This document shows, piece after piece, positions 44,003 to 52,836 of a stretch of 64,000 bases of DNA. Position 1 is the first letter of the stretch; each line of letters begins with the position of its first letter. The translations under genes and the position numbers were made by a program. The notes below the pieces were generated by a model. It searched no databases, was not told where the DNA came from, and saw only the letters and a program-made list of their open reading frames with translations. The stretch spans positions 124,001-188,000 of the forward strand of contig NZ_FOKM01000008.1 of assembly GCF_900111905.1 (NCBI RefSeq). Direction: 5' to 3'. This DNA comes from Rhizobium sp. NFR07 (GTDB lineage Bacteria > Pseudomonadota > Alphaproteobacteria > Rhizobiales > Rhizobiaceae).

Positions 44003-44887
44003 TCAGCCGGCGAGAGCAGTTTTCTGGCTCGCCAGATAGGCCTCGAGTGATTGCGGCTTCGTGCCGGTCAGCGCTTCGTAGTCACCGGTGACGAGATCGA
44101 AATTGCCGGCCCTGATATTGGCATCGGCCGAAACCAGCATCTTGACGACGAAATCGGGAAGGCCTGCCGCGGCCATGCCGCCGGCTAGCTGCTCGTCGTT
44201 GACCTGTACGACGTTGAGGGGCTTGCCTGCAGCCTTCGAGACGAGCGCGGCGATCTCTTCGGCGTTCAGGCTTTCCGGGCCGGTCAGTGTCACGGTCCTG
44301 TTTCCTGCCGGCGGTTTGGCCAGCGCTGCAGCGGCCGCGCGTGCGCAATCGTCACGGCTGATATTGGCGACCTTGCCGTCACCTGTTGCCGTGTACCAGG
44401 TACCGCTCTGCAGATTATGCGGCATCGAGAGCAGGTAATTGTCGTCATACCAGGCATTGCGCAGGATGGTGTAGGGAATGCCGGTTGCCTTGATCGCTTC
44501 CTCGGTTCCCAGGTGGTCCGGCGCGAAGCTGACCAGCGATTTGTCCGGGTTCGGCATCGACGTATAGAGGATGTGCTTGACGCCGGCCTTGGCTGCAGCG
44601 GCAACCGCCGCCTTGTGCTGCTTCAGGCGGCCACCCGGCGTTGCAAGCTCGTCCGTCGAGATGATGAGCACGCGATCGACACCTGCAAAAGCGGCAGCGA
44701 GGCCGGCTTCGTCGCTGAAATCCGCCCTGCGTGTCTCGACGCCCCTGGAGGCGATATCCGTAAGCTTGGCCGTGTCGCGGCTTGCGGCAATGATATCGCC
44801 GGCGGCGACCTTGGATGTCTCCAGCAGGTGATGCAGCACTGCGCGGCCCAGCTGACCGGCAGCGCCCGTCACGAGAAGTTTGGTCAT
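44003..44887 (-). CDS. NmrA-like NAD(P)H:quinone oxidoreductase (QorB type)
   Basis: A 294-residue atypical SDR. The NADP loop is LLVTGAAGQLGRAVLHHLLE at residues 4-23. VDRVLIISTDELATPGGRLK, ILYTSMPNPDKS, and the substrate-side IPYTILRNAWYDDNYL match Escherichia QorB (YtfG), which reduces quinones with NADPH. The start has AAAGGGAAA upstream. It is divergent from an HxlR regulator, a common pairing for quinone or electrophile response. Confidence 0.88.
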   Translation of the reverse strand: MTKLLVTGAAGQLGRAVLHHLLETSKVAAGDIIAASRDTAKLTDIASRGVETRRADFSDEAGLAAAFAGVDRVLIISTDELATPGGRLKQHKAAVAAAAKAGVKHILYTSMPNPDKSLVSFAPDHLGTEEAIKATGIPYTILRNAWYDDNYLLSMPHNLQSGTWYTATGDGKVANISRDDCARAAAAALAKPPAGNRTVTLTGPESLNAEEIAALVSKAAGKPLNVVQVNDEQLAGGMAAAGLPDFVVKMLVSADANIRAGNFDLVTGDYEALTGTKPQSLEAYLASQKTALAG

Positions 44888-44934
44888 GTCGTTTCCCTTT
44901 TCAGATGCCGACCGATTTATGCGGCATGATTTTA

Positions 44935-44951
44935 AGTCTCAAAAAGAGACT
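44935..44951. promoter_or_regulatory. Operator-like palindrome between the quinone reductase and hxlR
   Basis: AGTCTC-AAAAA-GAGACT, a perfect 6-bp dyad with 5-base spacer, 48 bases upstream of the quinone reductase start and 77 bases upstream of the hxlR start. It is well placed for the HxlR dimer to regulate both. Confidence 0.6.
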
Positions 44952-45027
44952 AGCACTAGAATAGGAATTGACGGGGTGCTGTAAAGGAGGCAGGTTTGCG
45001 GGAGATCGTTACCAAAAGGGAACCACC

Positions 45028-45438
45028 ATGAAGACTGGCGCTGCACGCGTGCCCACGCTTGACGGGCAGGAATGCGACATGTCGACTTGGGATGCGGGCA
45101 ACTGTCCCGTCCGCGACGTGATGAACCAGATTGCCGGAAAATGGTCTACCCTGCTGCTGCAGGCACTGGCCGAGCGGCCATATCGTTTCGGCGAGCTGCG
45201 GCGGCTTGTGCCGGACATTTCGCAGCGCATGTTGACCCAGACGCTGCGCGACCTGCAGCGCGATGGATACATCGACAGGCAGGTTTTTCCGACCAAACCG
45301 CCGAGCGTCGAATACAGCATGACCGATCTCGGTCGGTCTCTGTTTGAGCCCCTGTCAAAGGTGCTGACCTGGGCGACGGACAATCATGCCGCGGTCAGGG
45401 CCGCGCGGGTGAAATTCGACGAAACGGAACTTGCCTGA
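45028..45438 (+). CDS. HxlR family transcriptional regulator
   Basis: A 136-residue winged-helix regulator. [20 protein letters not shown] begins the DNA-binding domain; [20 protein letters not shown] is the recognition helix; [15 protein letters not shown] follows. Cys26 in NCPVR sits at the position of the sensing cysteine of YodB and QorR. A second, Cys16, is ten residues before it, so disulfide or adduct sensing is plausible. AAGGG precedes the ATG at 45028, inside a longer frame. Confidence 0.9.
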   Translation: MKTGAARVPTLDGQECDMSTWDAGNCPVRDVMNQIAGKWSTLLLQALAERPYRFGELRRLVPDISQRMLTQTLRDLQRDGYIDRQVFPTKPPSVEYSMTDLGRSLFEPLSKVLTWATDNHAAVRAARVKFDETELA

Positions 45439-45447
45439 AGCCAACAA

Positions 45448-45473
45448 AAAAGGGCGGCCTGAGCCGCCCTTTT
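45448..45473. terminator. Bidirectional terminator between hxlR and the alcohol dehydrogenase
   Basis: AAAAGGGCGGC (45448-45458), loop CTGA, GCCGCCCTTTT (45463-45473). An 11-bp stem with A and T tracts on both sides, between convergent genes. Confidence 0.9.
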
Positions 45474-45494
45474 CCGATGCTGATGTCCGGCCGA

Positions 45495-46544
45495 TCAGGT
45501 GTCGAGCGAAGCCATGTCGATGACGAAGCGGTAGCGGACGTCGCTCTTCAGTACGCGCTCATAGGCTTCGTTGACCTGCTGGATGTTGATCGTCTCGATT
45601 TCCGAGACGATGCCCTTCTCGCCGCAGAAATCCAGCATTTCCTGGGTTTCCTTGATCGAGCCGATCATCGAGCCGGAGAGTTCCTTGGCGCCGAAGATCA
45701 GTGCGAAAGCATGGACCGGGATCGGGTTTTCAGGGGCGCCGACGACGACCATGCTGCCCTTCGGCTTCAGCAGGCCGAGATAGGCGTTCCAGTCGATCTC
45801 CGCGCTGACCGTGCAGATGATCAGGTCGAAAGTGCCTGCAAGCTTTTCGAAGGTCGAGGCATCGCTCGTGGCGTAGTAGTCCTTGGCGCCGAGCTTCAGG
45901 CCGTCTCCCTTCTTGGACAGGGACTGGCTGAGCACGGTGACGTCGGCGCCCATTGCTGCGCCCAACTTGACGCCCATGTGGCCGAGGCCACCCATGCCGA
46001 CGATCGCCACCTTCTTGCCCGGGCCGGCGCCCCAGCGGCGCAGGGGCGAGTAAAGCGTAATGCCGGCGCAAAGCAGCGGTGCCGAAGCGTCGAGCGGCAG
46101 GTTGTTCGGGATCGAAAGGACATAACCTTCCTTGACGACGATCGAGTCGGAATAGCCGCCGTGGGTCGGGGCATTGCCGTTCAGGGTGTCGACGTCGTTA
46201 TAGGTCTGTACGAGGCCCGGCATGTAATGCTCGTTGTCGAGGTCGCGGGTGGCGCAGCCGACGCAGCTATCGACGAAGCAGCCGACGCCGACATGATCGC
46301 CGACCTTGAACTTCGTCACTTTGGAGCCGACTGCCTTGACGACACCGGCAATCTCATGACCCGGCACGATCGGATAGACGGCATTCTTCCATTCGTTACG
46401 AACGGTATGAATGTCGGAGTGGCAGATGCCGGCATACTTGATGTCGATGACGACGTCGTCATCGTTCGGTTCGCGGCGCTCGAAGGTAAAGGGCGTCAAC
46501 GGCTTCGATGCGTCCGTGGCTGCATAGCCTCTTGCAATAGCCAT
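45495..46544 (-). CDS. Zinc-type NAD(P)-dependent alcohol dehydrogenase
   Basis: A 349-residue medium-chain dehydrogenase of the YahK/cinnamyl-alcohol type. Catalytic zinc ligands are Cys41 (GICHSDIH), His63-Glu64 (PGHEIAG) and Cys159 (LLCAGIT). The cofactor loop is [20 protein letters not shown]. Only two of the four cysteines of the structural zinc site remain: Cys94 and Cys97 are present, while positions 100 and 108 are Arg and Met. TGGAG precedes the ATG at 46544. Divergent from an AraC regulator, which suggests aldehyde reduction under its control. Confidence 0.92.
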   Translation of the reverse strand: MAIARGYAATDASKPLTPFTFERREPNDDDVVIDIKYAGICHSDIHTVRNEWKNAVYPIVPGHEIAGVVKAVGSKVTKFKVGDHVGVGCFVDSCVGCATRDLDNEHYMPGLVQTYNDVDTLNGNAPTHGGYSDSIVVKEGYVLSIPNNLPLDASAPLLCAGITLYSPLRRWGAGPGKKVAIVGMGGLGHMGVKLGAAMGADVTVLSQSLSKKGDGLKLGAKDYYATSDASTFEKLAGTFDLIICTVSAEIDWNAYLGLLKPKGSMVVVGAPENPIPVHAFALIFGAKELSGSMIGSIKETQEMLDFCGEKGIVSEIETINIQQVNEAYERVLKSDVRYRFVIDMASLDT

Positions 46545-46739
46545 GAAATGCTCCATTCATGTTACAGATGTAATTGCCGGTGGAATATGCTGCACCCTGT
46601 CGGCGAGCGGTAGATCGATCCTCCAGCCTTCTTGCACGATCCTGCAAAAGTGGCCGAGGGCGACTTAACGGCTGAAACCAAATGCTTTTTAGGGTGAGGT
46701 CACAATCACCTGCTTCTGCCTGATGATCGAGAACCACTC

Positions 46740-47645
46740 ATGACATTGCCTTTCAGTCCCTACCAAGAGATTGTCTCCATCGCTGCACGCTTTGCGACGG
46801 GTGACGGCGATACTCCCACCGCCATCAATGGAGTTGGGATCAGCCGGCGGACCGCGCCGAGCGCGCCATGCCATGGCAGCTACAGGCCGTGTTTTGCCAT
46901 GGTCATCCAGGGCGCCAAAAGCCTGCAATTGGGCGCTGATACGATCAATTACGGTGCCGGCGATTACCTTCTTACCTCGTTGGATCTTCCCGTCGCCTGG
47001 CGGGTGGTAGAGGCGAGCGCCGAGATGCCGCATTTCTGCATCACGATGGCCATCAGCAGCGAGAAGGTTCTCGATCTGATGGTGCGCGCCAAGCTTGCAC
47101 CGCGCCCGGAAGCGGCAAAGGGCCAGCGTGGCATCGTCGTCAATGCAGCAACGCCGGAACTTCTCGACGGTGCTGTGCGCCTGTTGCGCTTGCTCGATCG
47201 TCCGCAAGACATCCCGGCTATGGCGCCGCTGATCGAGCAGGAAATCCTCTACCGTATTCTCACCGGCCCGGCGGGCGGGCAGTTGATCAACCTCGTCGTT
47301 TCGGAAAGCCACGGCAACAGGATTGCCCGTGCAATCGCCTGGCTGAGGGAGAACTATGCCAGCATGCTGCGGATCGATGAACTGGCCGATCATGTCGGCA
47401 TGAGCGTGTCGTCCTTCCATCATCACTTCAAGTCGATCACTGCCATGACGCCGATCCAGTATCAGAAGCATTTGCGGCTCCACGAGGCCCGCCGCCTGAT
47501 GGTCGTGGATGGACTGGATGTCGGCAATGCTGGGCATCGCGTCGGCTACCAGAGCCCATCCCAGTTCAGCCGCGAATACAGCCGGCTCTACGGCCTATCT
47601 CCGGCCAGGGACGTCGAGGCCGTGCGCGAGGGCGCGTCCGACTGA
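46740..47645 (+). CDS. AraC family regulator with AraC_N domain
   Basis: A 301-residue regulator. The N-terminal AraC_N-type domain includes CHGSYRPCFAMVIQGAKSLQ and YGAGDYLLTSLDLPV. The C-terminal HTH pair is IAWLRENYASMLRIDELADH, VGMSVSSFHHHFKSITAMTP and IQYQKHLRLHEARRLMVVDG, then AGHRVGYQSPSQFSREYSRL. This is the class of Escherichia YqhC, which controls aldehyde reductases, and it is divergent from an alcohol dehydrogenase here. An inverted repeat TTGCA-N6-TGCAA (46632-46647) lies in the shared gap. Confidence 0.9.
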   Translation: MTLPFSPYQEIVSIAARFATGDGDTPTAINGVGISRRTAPSAPCHGSYRPCFAMVIQGAKSLQLGADTINYGAGDYLLTSLDLPVAWRVVEASAEMPHFCITMAISSEKVLDLMVRAKLAPRPEAAKGQRGIVVNAATPELLDGAVRLLRLLDRPQDIPAMAPLIEQEILYRILTGPAGGQLINLVVSESHGNRIARAIAWLRENYASMLRIDELADHVGMSVSSFHHHFKSITAMTPIQYQKHLRLHEARRLMVVDGLDVGNAGHRVGYQSPSQFSREYSRLYGLSPARDVEAVREGASD

Positions 47646-47695
47646 TCCTGGTCGTCAGCAATTGCAGGTGAAATGAGATGCCCGTTGCGACAGGC

Positions 47696-47723
47696 TTGAC
47701 GGGCCGTCGAAATGCGTTATACG
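47696..47723 (+). promoter_or_regulatory. Promoter of the tetR-ilvC unit
   Basis: TTGACG (47696-47701), 16-base spacer, TATACG (47718-47723). It is directly followed by a perfect palindrome at the expected transcription start. Confidence 0.6.
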
Positions 47724-47731
47724 ACAGAACC

Positions 47732-47745
47732 GTACCGTACGGTAC
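47732..47745. promoter_or_regulatory. Operator of the TetR-like repressor
   Basis: GTACCGTACGGTAC, a perfect 14-base palindrome, 8 bases after the -10 and 16 bases before the TTG start. Bound repressor would block initiation, so autoregulation is likely. Confidence 0.7.
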
Positions 47746-47761
47746 TTTAGAGGAATGAGCC

Positions 47762-48421
47762 TTGAGAGCCGATACCGCCGACACGCCCCAATTTTCGCCG
47801 CGCCAGGTTGCCGTTCTGGACCAGGCATTGCGATTGCTTGTCGAGGGTGGCGACAAGGCCCTGACGACATCTGGCCTGGCCCGTGCCGCCAACTGTTCCA
47901 AGGAAAGCCTCTACAAGTGGTTCGGTGATCGCGACGGTCTTCTGGCCGCGATGATCGCCCATCAGGCGAGCAAGGTTCGCACCGCCGAGAGAACGGGCGA
48001 GCGGCTGACGGACGACCATCTGCGGCATCACCTGCAGCTCTTTGCCCATGATCTTCTGGATGTCCTCGGCGGAGACGTCTCGCTCGCGCTCAACCGGCTT
48101 GCGATCGGCCAGACCAGCCGCGACGGTTCCAAGCTCGGCAAGCTTCTGGTCGAGCATGGGCGCCGGCAGATCGACCGCCGCGCTATGGCGCTGATGGAGG
48201 CGGGTAAGCGCGCCGGTCTGCTGCGTTTCGACAATGCCGATGTCGCCTATCACACATTCTACGGCCTGATCGTTTCCGACCTGCATGTGCGCATGCTGCT
48301 CGGCGAACCAGGCATGAAGGACAGCACACGCCAGGCGGAGAGGGCGGTCGACGCCTTCCTCGCGCTGCATGGCGCACCCAAACATCCGGCGGATACGCTT
48401 CGTGCCTCCGCCGGGCGCTGA
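47762..48421 (+). CDS. TetR family transcriptional regulator
   Basis: A 219-residue repressor. The HTH is ALRLLVEGGDKALTTSGLAR then AANCSKESLYKWFGDRDGLL (residues about 22-62). The C-terminal ligand domain has no identifiable family. The start is TTG with GAGGAA 7 bases upstream. A strong promoter and perfect palindrome precede it, and ilvC follows 38 bases after the stop, so it may influence ilvC expression. The ligand is unknown. Confidence 0.87.
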   Translation: MRADTADTPQFSPRQVAVLDQALRLLVEGGDKALTTSGLARAANCSKESLYKWFGDRDGLLAAMIAHQASKVRTAERTGERLTDDHLRHHLQLFAHDLLDVLGGDVSLALNRLAIGQTSRDGSKLGKLLVEHGRRQIDRRAMALMEAGKRAGLLRFDNADVAYHTFYGLIVSDLHVRMLLGEPGMKDSTRQAERAVDAFLALHGAPKHPADTLRASAGR

Positions 48422-48444
48422 AAACTCAACGAACACACGCATAG

Positions 48445-49479
<1,035 letters not shown>

Positions 49480-49504
49480 GCTTTTCGCCACTCTGGCGAA
49501 AGAG

Positions 49505-49533
49505 AAGGGCCGGGGCGCAAGCTCCGGCCTTTT
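49505..49533 (+). terminator. Terminator of ilvC
   Basis: AAGGGCCGGGGC (49505-49516), loop GCAA, GCTCCGGCCTTTT (49521-49533), a 12-bp stem with G-T pairs. A second small hairpin (TTTCGCC/GGCGAAA) precedes it. Confidence 0.8.
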
Positions 49534-49684
49534 GCGTTTCAGGGCGAGTGACGTGGGAGATTGCCAGCCGCGGGCGTCATTTGAAACCGAATGCCTGCGC
49601 CAGGTCATCGAGCTGCAATTCCGGGATTTCAAGATTGGTTTTGCAAGCGGCGAGCAGCCTTCGCCGGTGAATTCGGAGGAACCA

Positions 49685-50134
49685 ATGTTGAAAGCGATTG
49701 CCACGGCGATGATCATGATTGCGGCCGGTACGGCCCAGGCAGGCGGCAACAAGGTGAACGTCATACCGGTCACGAAGACGGCCCATACCATTACCGGTCA
49801 GCCGATCGCATTGCCGCAGGAAGAGCCTGAAGTGACGGTTCTGATCTATGAAGTTCCTCCCGGCGCAGCCGTGCCGCAGAGCAGCGAAGCGGGGATCCGG
49901 TATGACTATGTACTCTCCGGGCACCTGCGCATTACCAACCCCGAGACCGGTGCGATATTCAATTTTTCTCAAGGCGATTTCGTTGTCGGCCGGCCCGGCC
50001 AGTGGCGCACTGCGGAAAATCCGGATGAAACGACGATGAAGCTTCTCGTTATCCGCCAGGCACCGTTCGACAAGACCGGCCGCAGGTGGCTGCGCACCGG
50101 AAACGGTTATTTCCTGATGCCCATGCCGGACTAA
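49685..50134 (+). CDS. Exported cupin-fold protein lacking metal ligands
   Basis: A 149-residue protein with signal peptide MLKAIATAMIMIAAGTAQA. Its body (TITGQPIALPQEEPEVTVLI ... NFSQGDFVVGRPGQWRTAEN) is clearly homologous to the next gene. The positions that carry His63, His65, His67 and His105 in that paralogue are Ser66, Glu68, Gly70 and Arg108 here, so metal binding should be lost. It also has a 14-residue C-terminal extension. GGAGGAA directly before the ATG at 49685 sets the start despite a long open frame upstream. Confidence 0.8.
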   Translation: MLKAIATAMIMIAAGTAQAGGNKVNVIPVTKTAHTITGQPIALPQEEPEVTVLIYEVPPGAAVPQSSEAGIRYDYVLSGHLRITNPETGAIFNFSQGDFVVGRPGQWRTAENPDETTMKLLVIRQAPFDKTGRRWLRTGNGYFLMPMPD

Positions 50135-50326
50135 CGCTCCGAAGTGCGGAAGCGGAAAGAGCCCAGCGGTCCGAATATGGTTATCGGCCGAGACCGGTCA
50201 GCCGATGTCATTTGAAACCACCCCCCGCTCTCAATTCCTATGGCTGGTGCTTATGTTCGACTTCACGGGCTCTGCATCGCGATCAACGCTGATGCCGATA
50301 GAGACCGCAGACAAATTCATGATGAA

Positions 50327-50731
50327 ATGATTGCTGGAGCAGTGATTGCCATGACAGCGACTACAGCCAATGCGGAGCAGAATAAGCTGGTTATCACTCC
50401 GCTAGCCAAGACGACATCCACCATAACCGGTCAGGCGATTGTGCTTCCGCAGTCAAGTCCGGAGGTGACGGCTACGATCTACGAAATTCCGCCGAAGACG
50501 CGCATGCCTCCGCACAGGCATCCTCATCCGCGTTACGGCTATATGCTATCAGGCCAGTTGCGCGTGACGAATACCGATACCGGTCAGGTATCGGATTTCT
50601 CCGCAGGTGATTTCGTGGTGGAAGCGCTCCAGCAGTGGCATGTCGGGGAAAATCCGGGAGATGTTCCCCTGAGGCTTCTGGTGATAGACCAGGCGCCTGC
50701 CGGGACCAGTAATGTCGAGCCCAAGAGCTGA
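50327..50731 (+). CDS. Exported cupin-domain protein
   Basis: A 134-residue cupin paralogous to the previous gene. Motif 1 is PPHRHPHPRYGYMLSGQL with candidate ligands His63, His65 and His67, and motif 2 GDFVVEALQQWHVGENPGD with His105. The N-terminus MIAGAVIAMTATTANAEQ looks like a signal peptide without its basic residues. An ATG-ATG-AAA at 50319, one base out of frame, would supply them, so a small deletion may have altered the start. No convincing RBS is seen. Small-molecule binding or turnover is inferred only from the fold. Confidence 0.75.
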   Translation: MIAGAVIAMTATTANAEQNKLVITPLAKTTSTITGQAIVLPQSSPEVTATIYEIPPKTRMPPHRHPHPRYGYMLSGQLRVTNTDTGQVSDFSAGDFVVEALQQWHVGENPGDVPLRLLVIDQAPAGTSNVEPKS

Positions 50732-50817
50732 CTGATACCAAAACCAGTTGATCCAACGCCTCATGACGACAGGGCGTTCGATGTGCCGCGCGAAAACTCC
50801 AGCGCGGCACGGGCAGA

Positions 50818-51270
50818 TCAGGAAGCGGGCGGAACCACGCCCTTGGTCAGAATGAAGCAGCCGTAGAAGCGCGTCTCTCCCGTCGCGATAACGCAATAGG
50901 CCTGCTTTGCCTTTTCGTAGAACGCGAAGCGCTCAATCCCGTACATCCGCGCGGATTGACCTTCGGCAGCGTCGATTTCTGCCTGCACTTCGCGCTGGAT
51001 CTCCGGGATCGTGTCGGGCTCGCCCATGATTTCCATCCGGCCCACGGATGGCTGTAGCGGTGTATCGAGGGGGAATACGGAAAGGACCGCCCGCATGGCG
51101 CGGCTGGCGGTTACATTGTCTATCCTGATCAGGCGGCCGAACGTGGTCTGGCGAGCAATCGAATCGGCCGGAAAGTTTGTGTCGGCAATCACGAGCGTGT
51201 CGCCGTGCCCCATCGATCTCAGCGCATAAAGAACATCGGCATTGAGCGTGGGGTCCAGGTTTTTCAGCAT
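50818..51270 (-). CDS. RbsD/FucU family sugar mutarotase
   Basis: A 150-residue protein. LRSMGHGDTLVIADTNFPAD holds the catalytic His and Asp of the FucU/RbsD family, and the C-terminal FYEKAKQAYCVIATGETRFY and GCFILTKGVV match FucU-type members. These enzymes interconvert sugar anomers. GAGGAGGGA precedes the ATG at 51270. It is divergent from an aminotransferase and shares a palindrome-bearing gap with it. No sugar transporter of the ribose type is adjacent. Confidence 0.9.
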   Translation of the reverse strand: MLKNLDPTLNADVLYALRSMGHGDTLVIADTNFPADSIARQTTFGRLIRIDNVTASRAMRAVLSVFPLDTPLQPSVGRMEIMGEPDTIPEIQREVQAEIDAAEGQSARMYGIERFAFYEKAKQAYCVIATGETRFYGCFILTKGVVPPAS

Positions 51271-51382
51271 GCTATCCCTCCTCAGGTGCCGGGCGACAGC
51301 CCGGATGACTTTTGCTAGCATAAGCGGGGAAAGCCTTCGCTGACGAAATGTCGCGGGGACAAAAAAATCCGATACCGGCGAT

Positions 51383-51401
51383 AGGTCAGTATTGCTGACC
51401 T
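51383..51401. promoter_or_regulatory. Operator-like palindrome between rbsD-like and aminotransferase genes
   Basis: AGGTCAG-TATTG-CTGACCT, a perfect 7-bp dyad with a 5-base spacer, 55 bases upstream of the aminotransferase start. The half-site AGGTCAG recurs at 52766 upstream of the ABC importer. The cognate regulator is not encoded in the immediate neighbourhood. Confidence 0.6.
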
Positions 51402-51456
51402 GTCGAAACTTATGTAAAGCAAAACCAACAAAATTTGAAATAAGAGGAAACGTCCC

Positions 51457-52701
51457 GTGCTTGATTGGGAACATATCTTTGCAACGCGCTCCAGCCGCAT
51501 GAAGGCGTCGGAGATCCGCGAACTCCTGAAGCTACTGGAACAGCCGGACATCATCTCGTTCGCCGGCGGCATTCCCGATCCTGCGCTGTTTCCTGCCGAA
51601 GCCTTCCAGCAGGCCTATGCCGACATCTTCTCCAGCGCCCAGGTAAACTCCGCTCTGCAGTATTCGGTCAGCGAAGGCTACAAGCCGCTGCGCGACTGGA
51701 TCGTCGAGGACGTCGCCAAGATCGGCATCGACTGTACCGCCGACAACGTCTTCATCACCTCGGGCTCGCAGCAGGCACTCGATTATCTCGGGAAGCTGTT
51801 CCTGTCACCGAAGGACACCGCGCTTGTTACCTGGCCGACCTATCTCGGCGCGCTTTCGGCCTTCAATGCCTATGAGCCGAACTACGACCAGCTTTCGCTG
51901 AATGGCAATCGTACGCCCGCCGCTTACCGGGATACGGCCGCAAAGCTGGGCGGATCGGTCAAGTTTGCCTATCTGTCCGCGGACTTTTCCAACCCGACCG
52001 GCGAGACGATCGACCTCGCAGGCCGCGAAAAACTGCTGGAACTGGCCGATGAGCTGGATATCGCCATCCTCGAAGATGCGGCTTACCAGAACCTGCGCTT
52101 CAACGGCGAGGCGATCTCGCCGATAATGGCGCTCGACATTGCCCGCAACGGCGGTATCGAGAATACCCGCACGATCTACAGCGGCAGCTTCTCCAAAACG
52201 CTTGCACCGGGCCTGCGCGTCGGCTTCGTCATCGCTGCCATGCCGGTCATCCGCAAGCTGGTCCTGATGAAGCAGGCGGCCGACCTGCATTCCTCGACGA
52301 TCAACCAGATCGCCGTCGAGCATGTCGCATCGCGCGGTTTTGCCGATCAGGTCGCCAAGATCAAGCGCGTCTATAGCGGCCGCCGCGACGCCATGCTCGC
52401 AGCGCTTCAGAAATACATGCCGAAGAACACGAGCTGGACGAAGCCGGAAGGCGGCATGTTCGTCTGGGTGACGCTGCCGGAAGGCATGGACGGCGCCGAG
52501 CTTCTGGCGAAGTCTCTGGCGACGGAAAAGGTCGCCTTCGTGCCGGGCAAGGCTTTCTATGCGGATGGCAGCAACGCCAACACGCTGCGGGTCAGCTTCT
52601 CCTGCGCAGACGATAAACTCATCGACGAGGGCATCAAGCGCCTCGGCAGGCTGATCGCCACCGCCTCGGTGGCCGAGCAGGAAAGCCTCCCCATCATCTG
52701 A
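51457..52701 (+). CDS. PLP-dependent aminotransferase, MocR-like/2-aminoadipate type
   Basis: A 414-residue fold-type I aminotransferase. IISFAGGIPDPALFPAEAFQ is the signature of the 2-aminoadipate/LysN group. The PLP lysine is in YSGSFSKTLAPGLRVGFV, with DFSNPTGETI and the C-terminal NTLRVSFSCADD intact. The substrate is not determined, with branched-chain, aromatic or aminoadipate all possible. GTG start at 51457 with AGAGGAAA upstream. It ends in its own terminator. Confidence 0.9.
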   Translation: MLDWEHIFATRSSRMKASEIRELLKLLEQPDIISFAGGIPDPALFPAEAFQQAYADIFSSAQVNSALQYSVSEGYKPLRDWIVEDVAKIGIDCTADNVFITSGSQQALDYLGKLFLSPKDTALVTWPTYLGALSAFNAYEPNYDQLSLNGNRTPAAYRDTAAKLGGSVKFAYLSADFSNPTGETIDLAGREKLLELADELDIAILEDAAYQNLRFNGEAISPIMALDIARNGGIENTRTIYSGSFSKTLAPGLRVGFVIAAMPVIRKLVLMKQAADLHSSTINQIAVEHVASRGFADQVAKIKRVYSGRRDAMLAALQKYMPKNTSWTKPEGGMFVWVTLPEGMDGAELLAKSLATEKVAFVPGKAFYADGSNANTLRVSFSCADDKLIDEGIKRLGRLIATASVAEQESLPII

Positions 52702-52712
52702 TCGAGAGTCAT

Positions 52713-52747
52713 AAAAAGGGCGGAAATTCAGAGTTTCCGCCCTTTTT
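52713..52747 (+). terminator. Terminator of the aminotransferase gene
   Basis: AAAAAGGGCGGAAA (52713-52726), 7-base loop, TTTCCGCCCTTTTT (52734-52747): a perfect 14-bp stem ending in five T. Confidence 0.93.
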
Positions 52748-52765
52748 CTTATAATACTTACGTGT

Positions 52766-52782
52766 AGGTCAGATACTGTCAC
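52766..52782. promoter_or_regulatory. Second AGGTCAG site upstream of the ferric-type importer
   Basis: AGGTCAG (52766-52772) followed after ATA by CTGTCAC, an imperfect dyad. The left half is identical to that of the palindrome at 51383. It lies 55-71 bases before the binding-protein start. Confidence 0.4.
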
Positions 52783-52836
52783 AGGAGTGTCGTTGACGTG
52801 TGTTTTTAGCGGTCATCTCCAACAGGATGGCCATCC

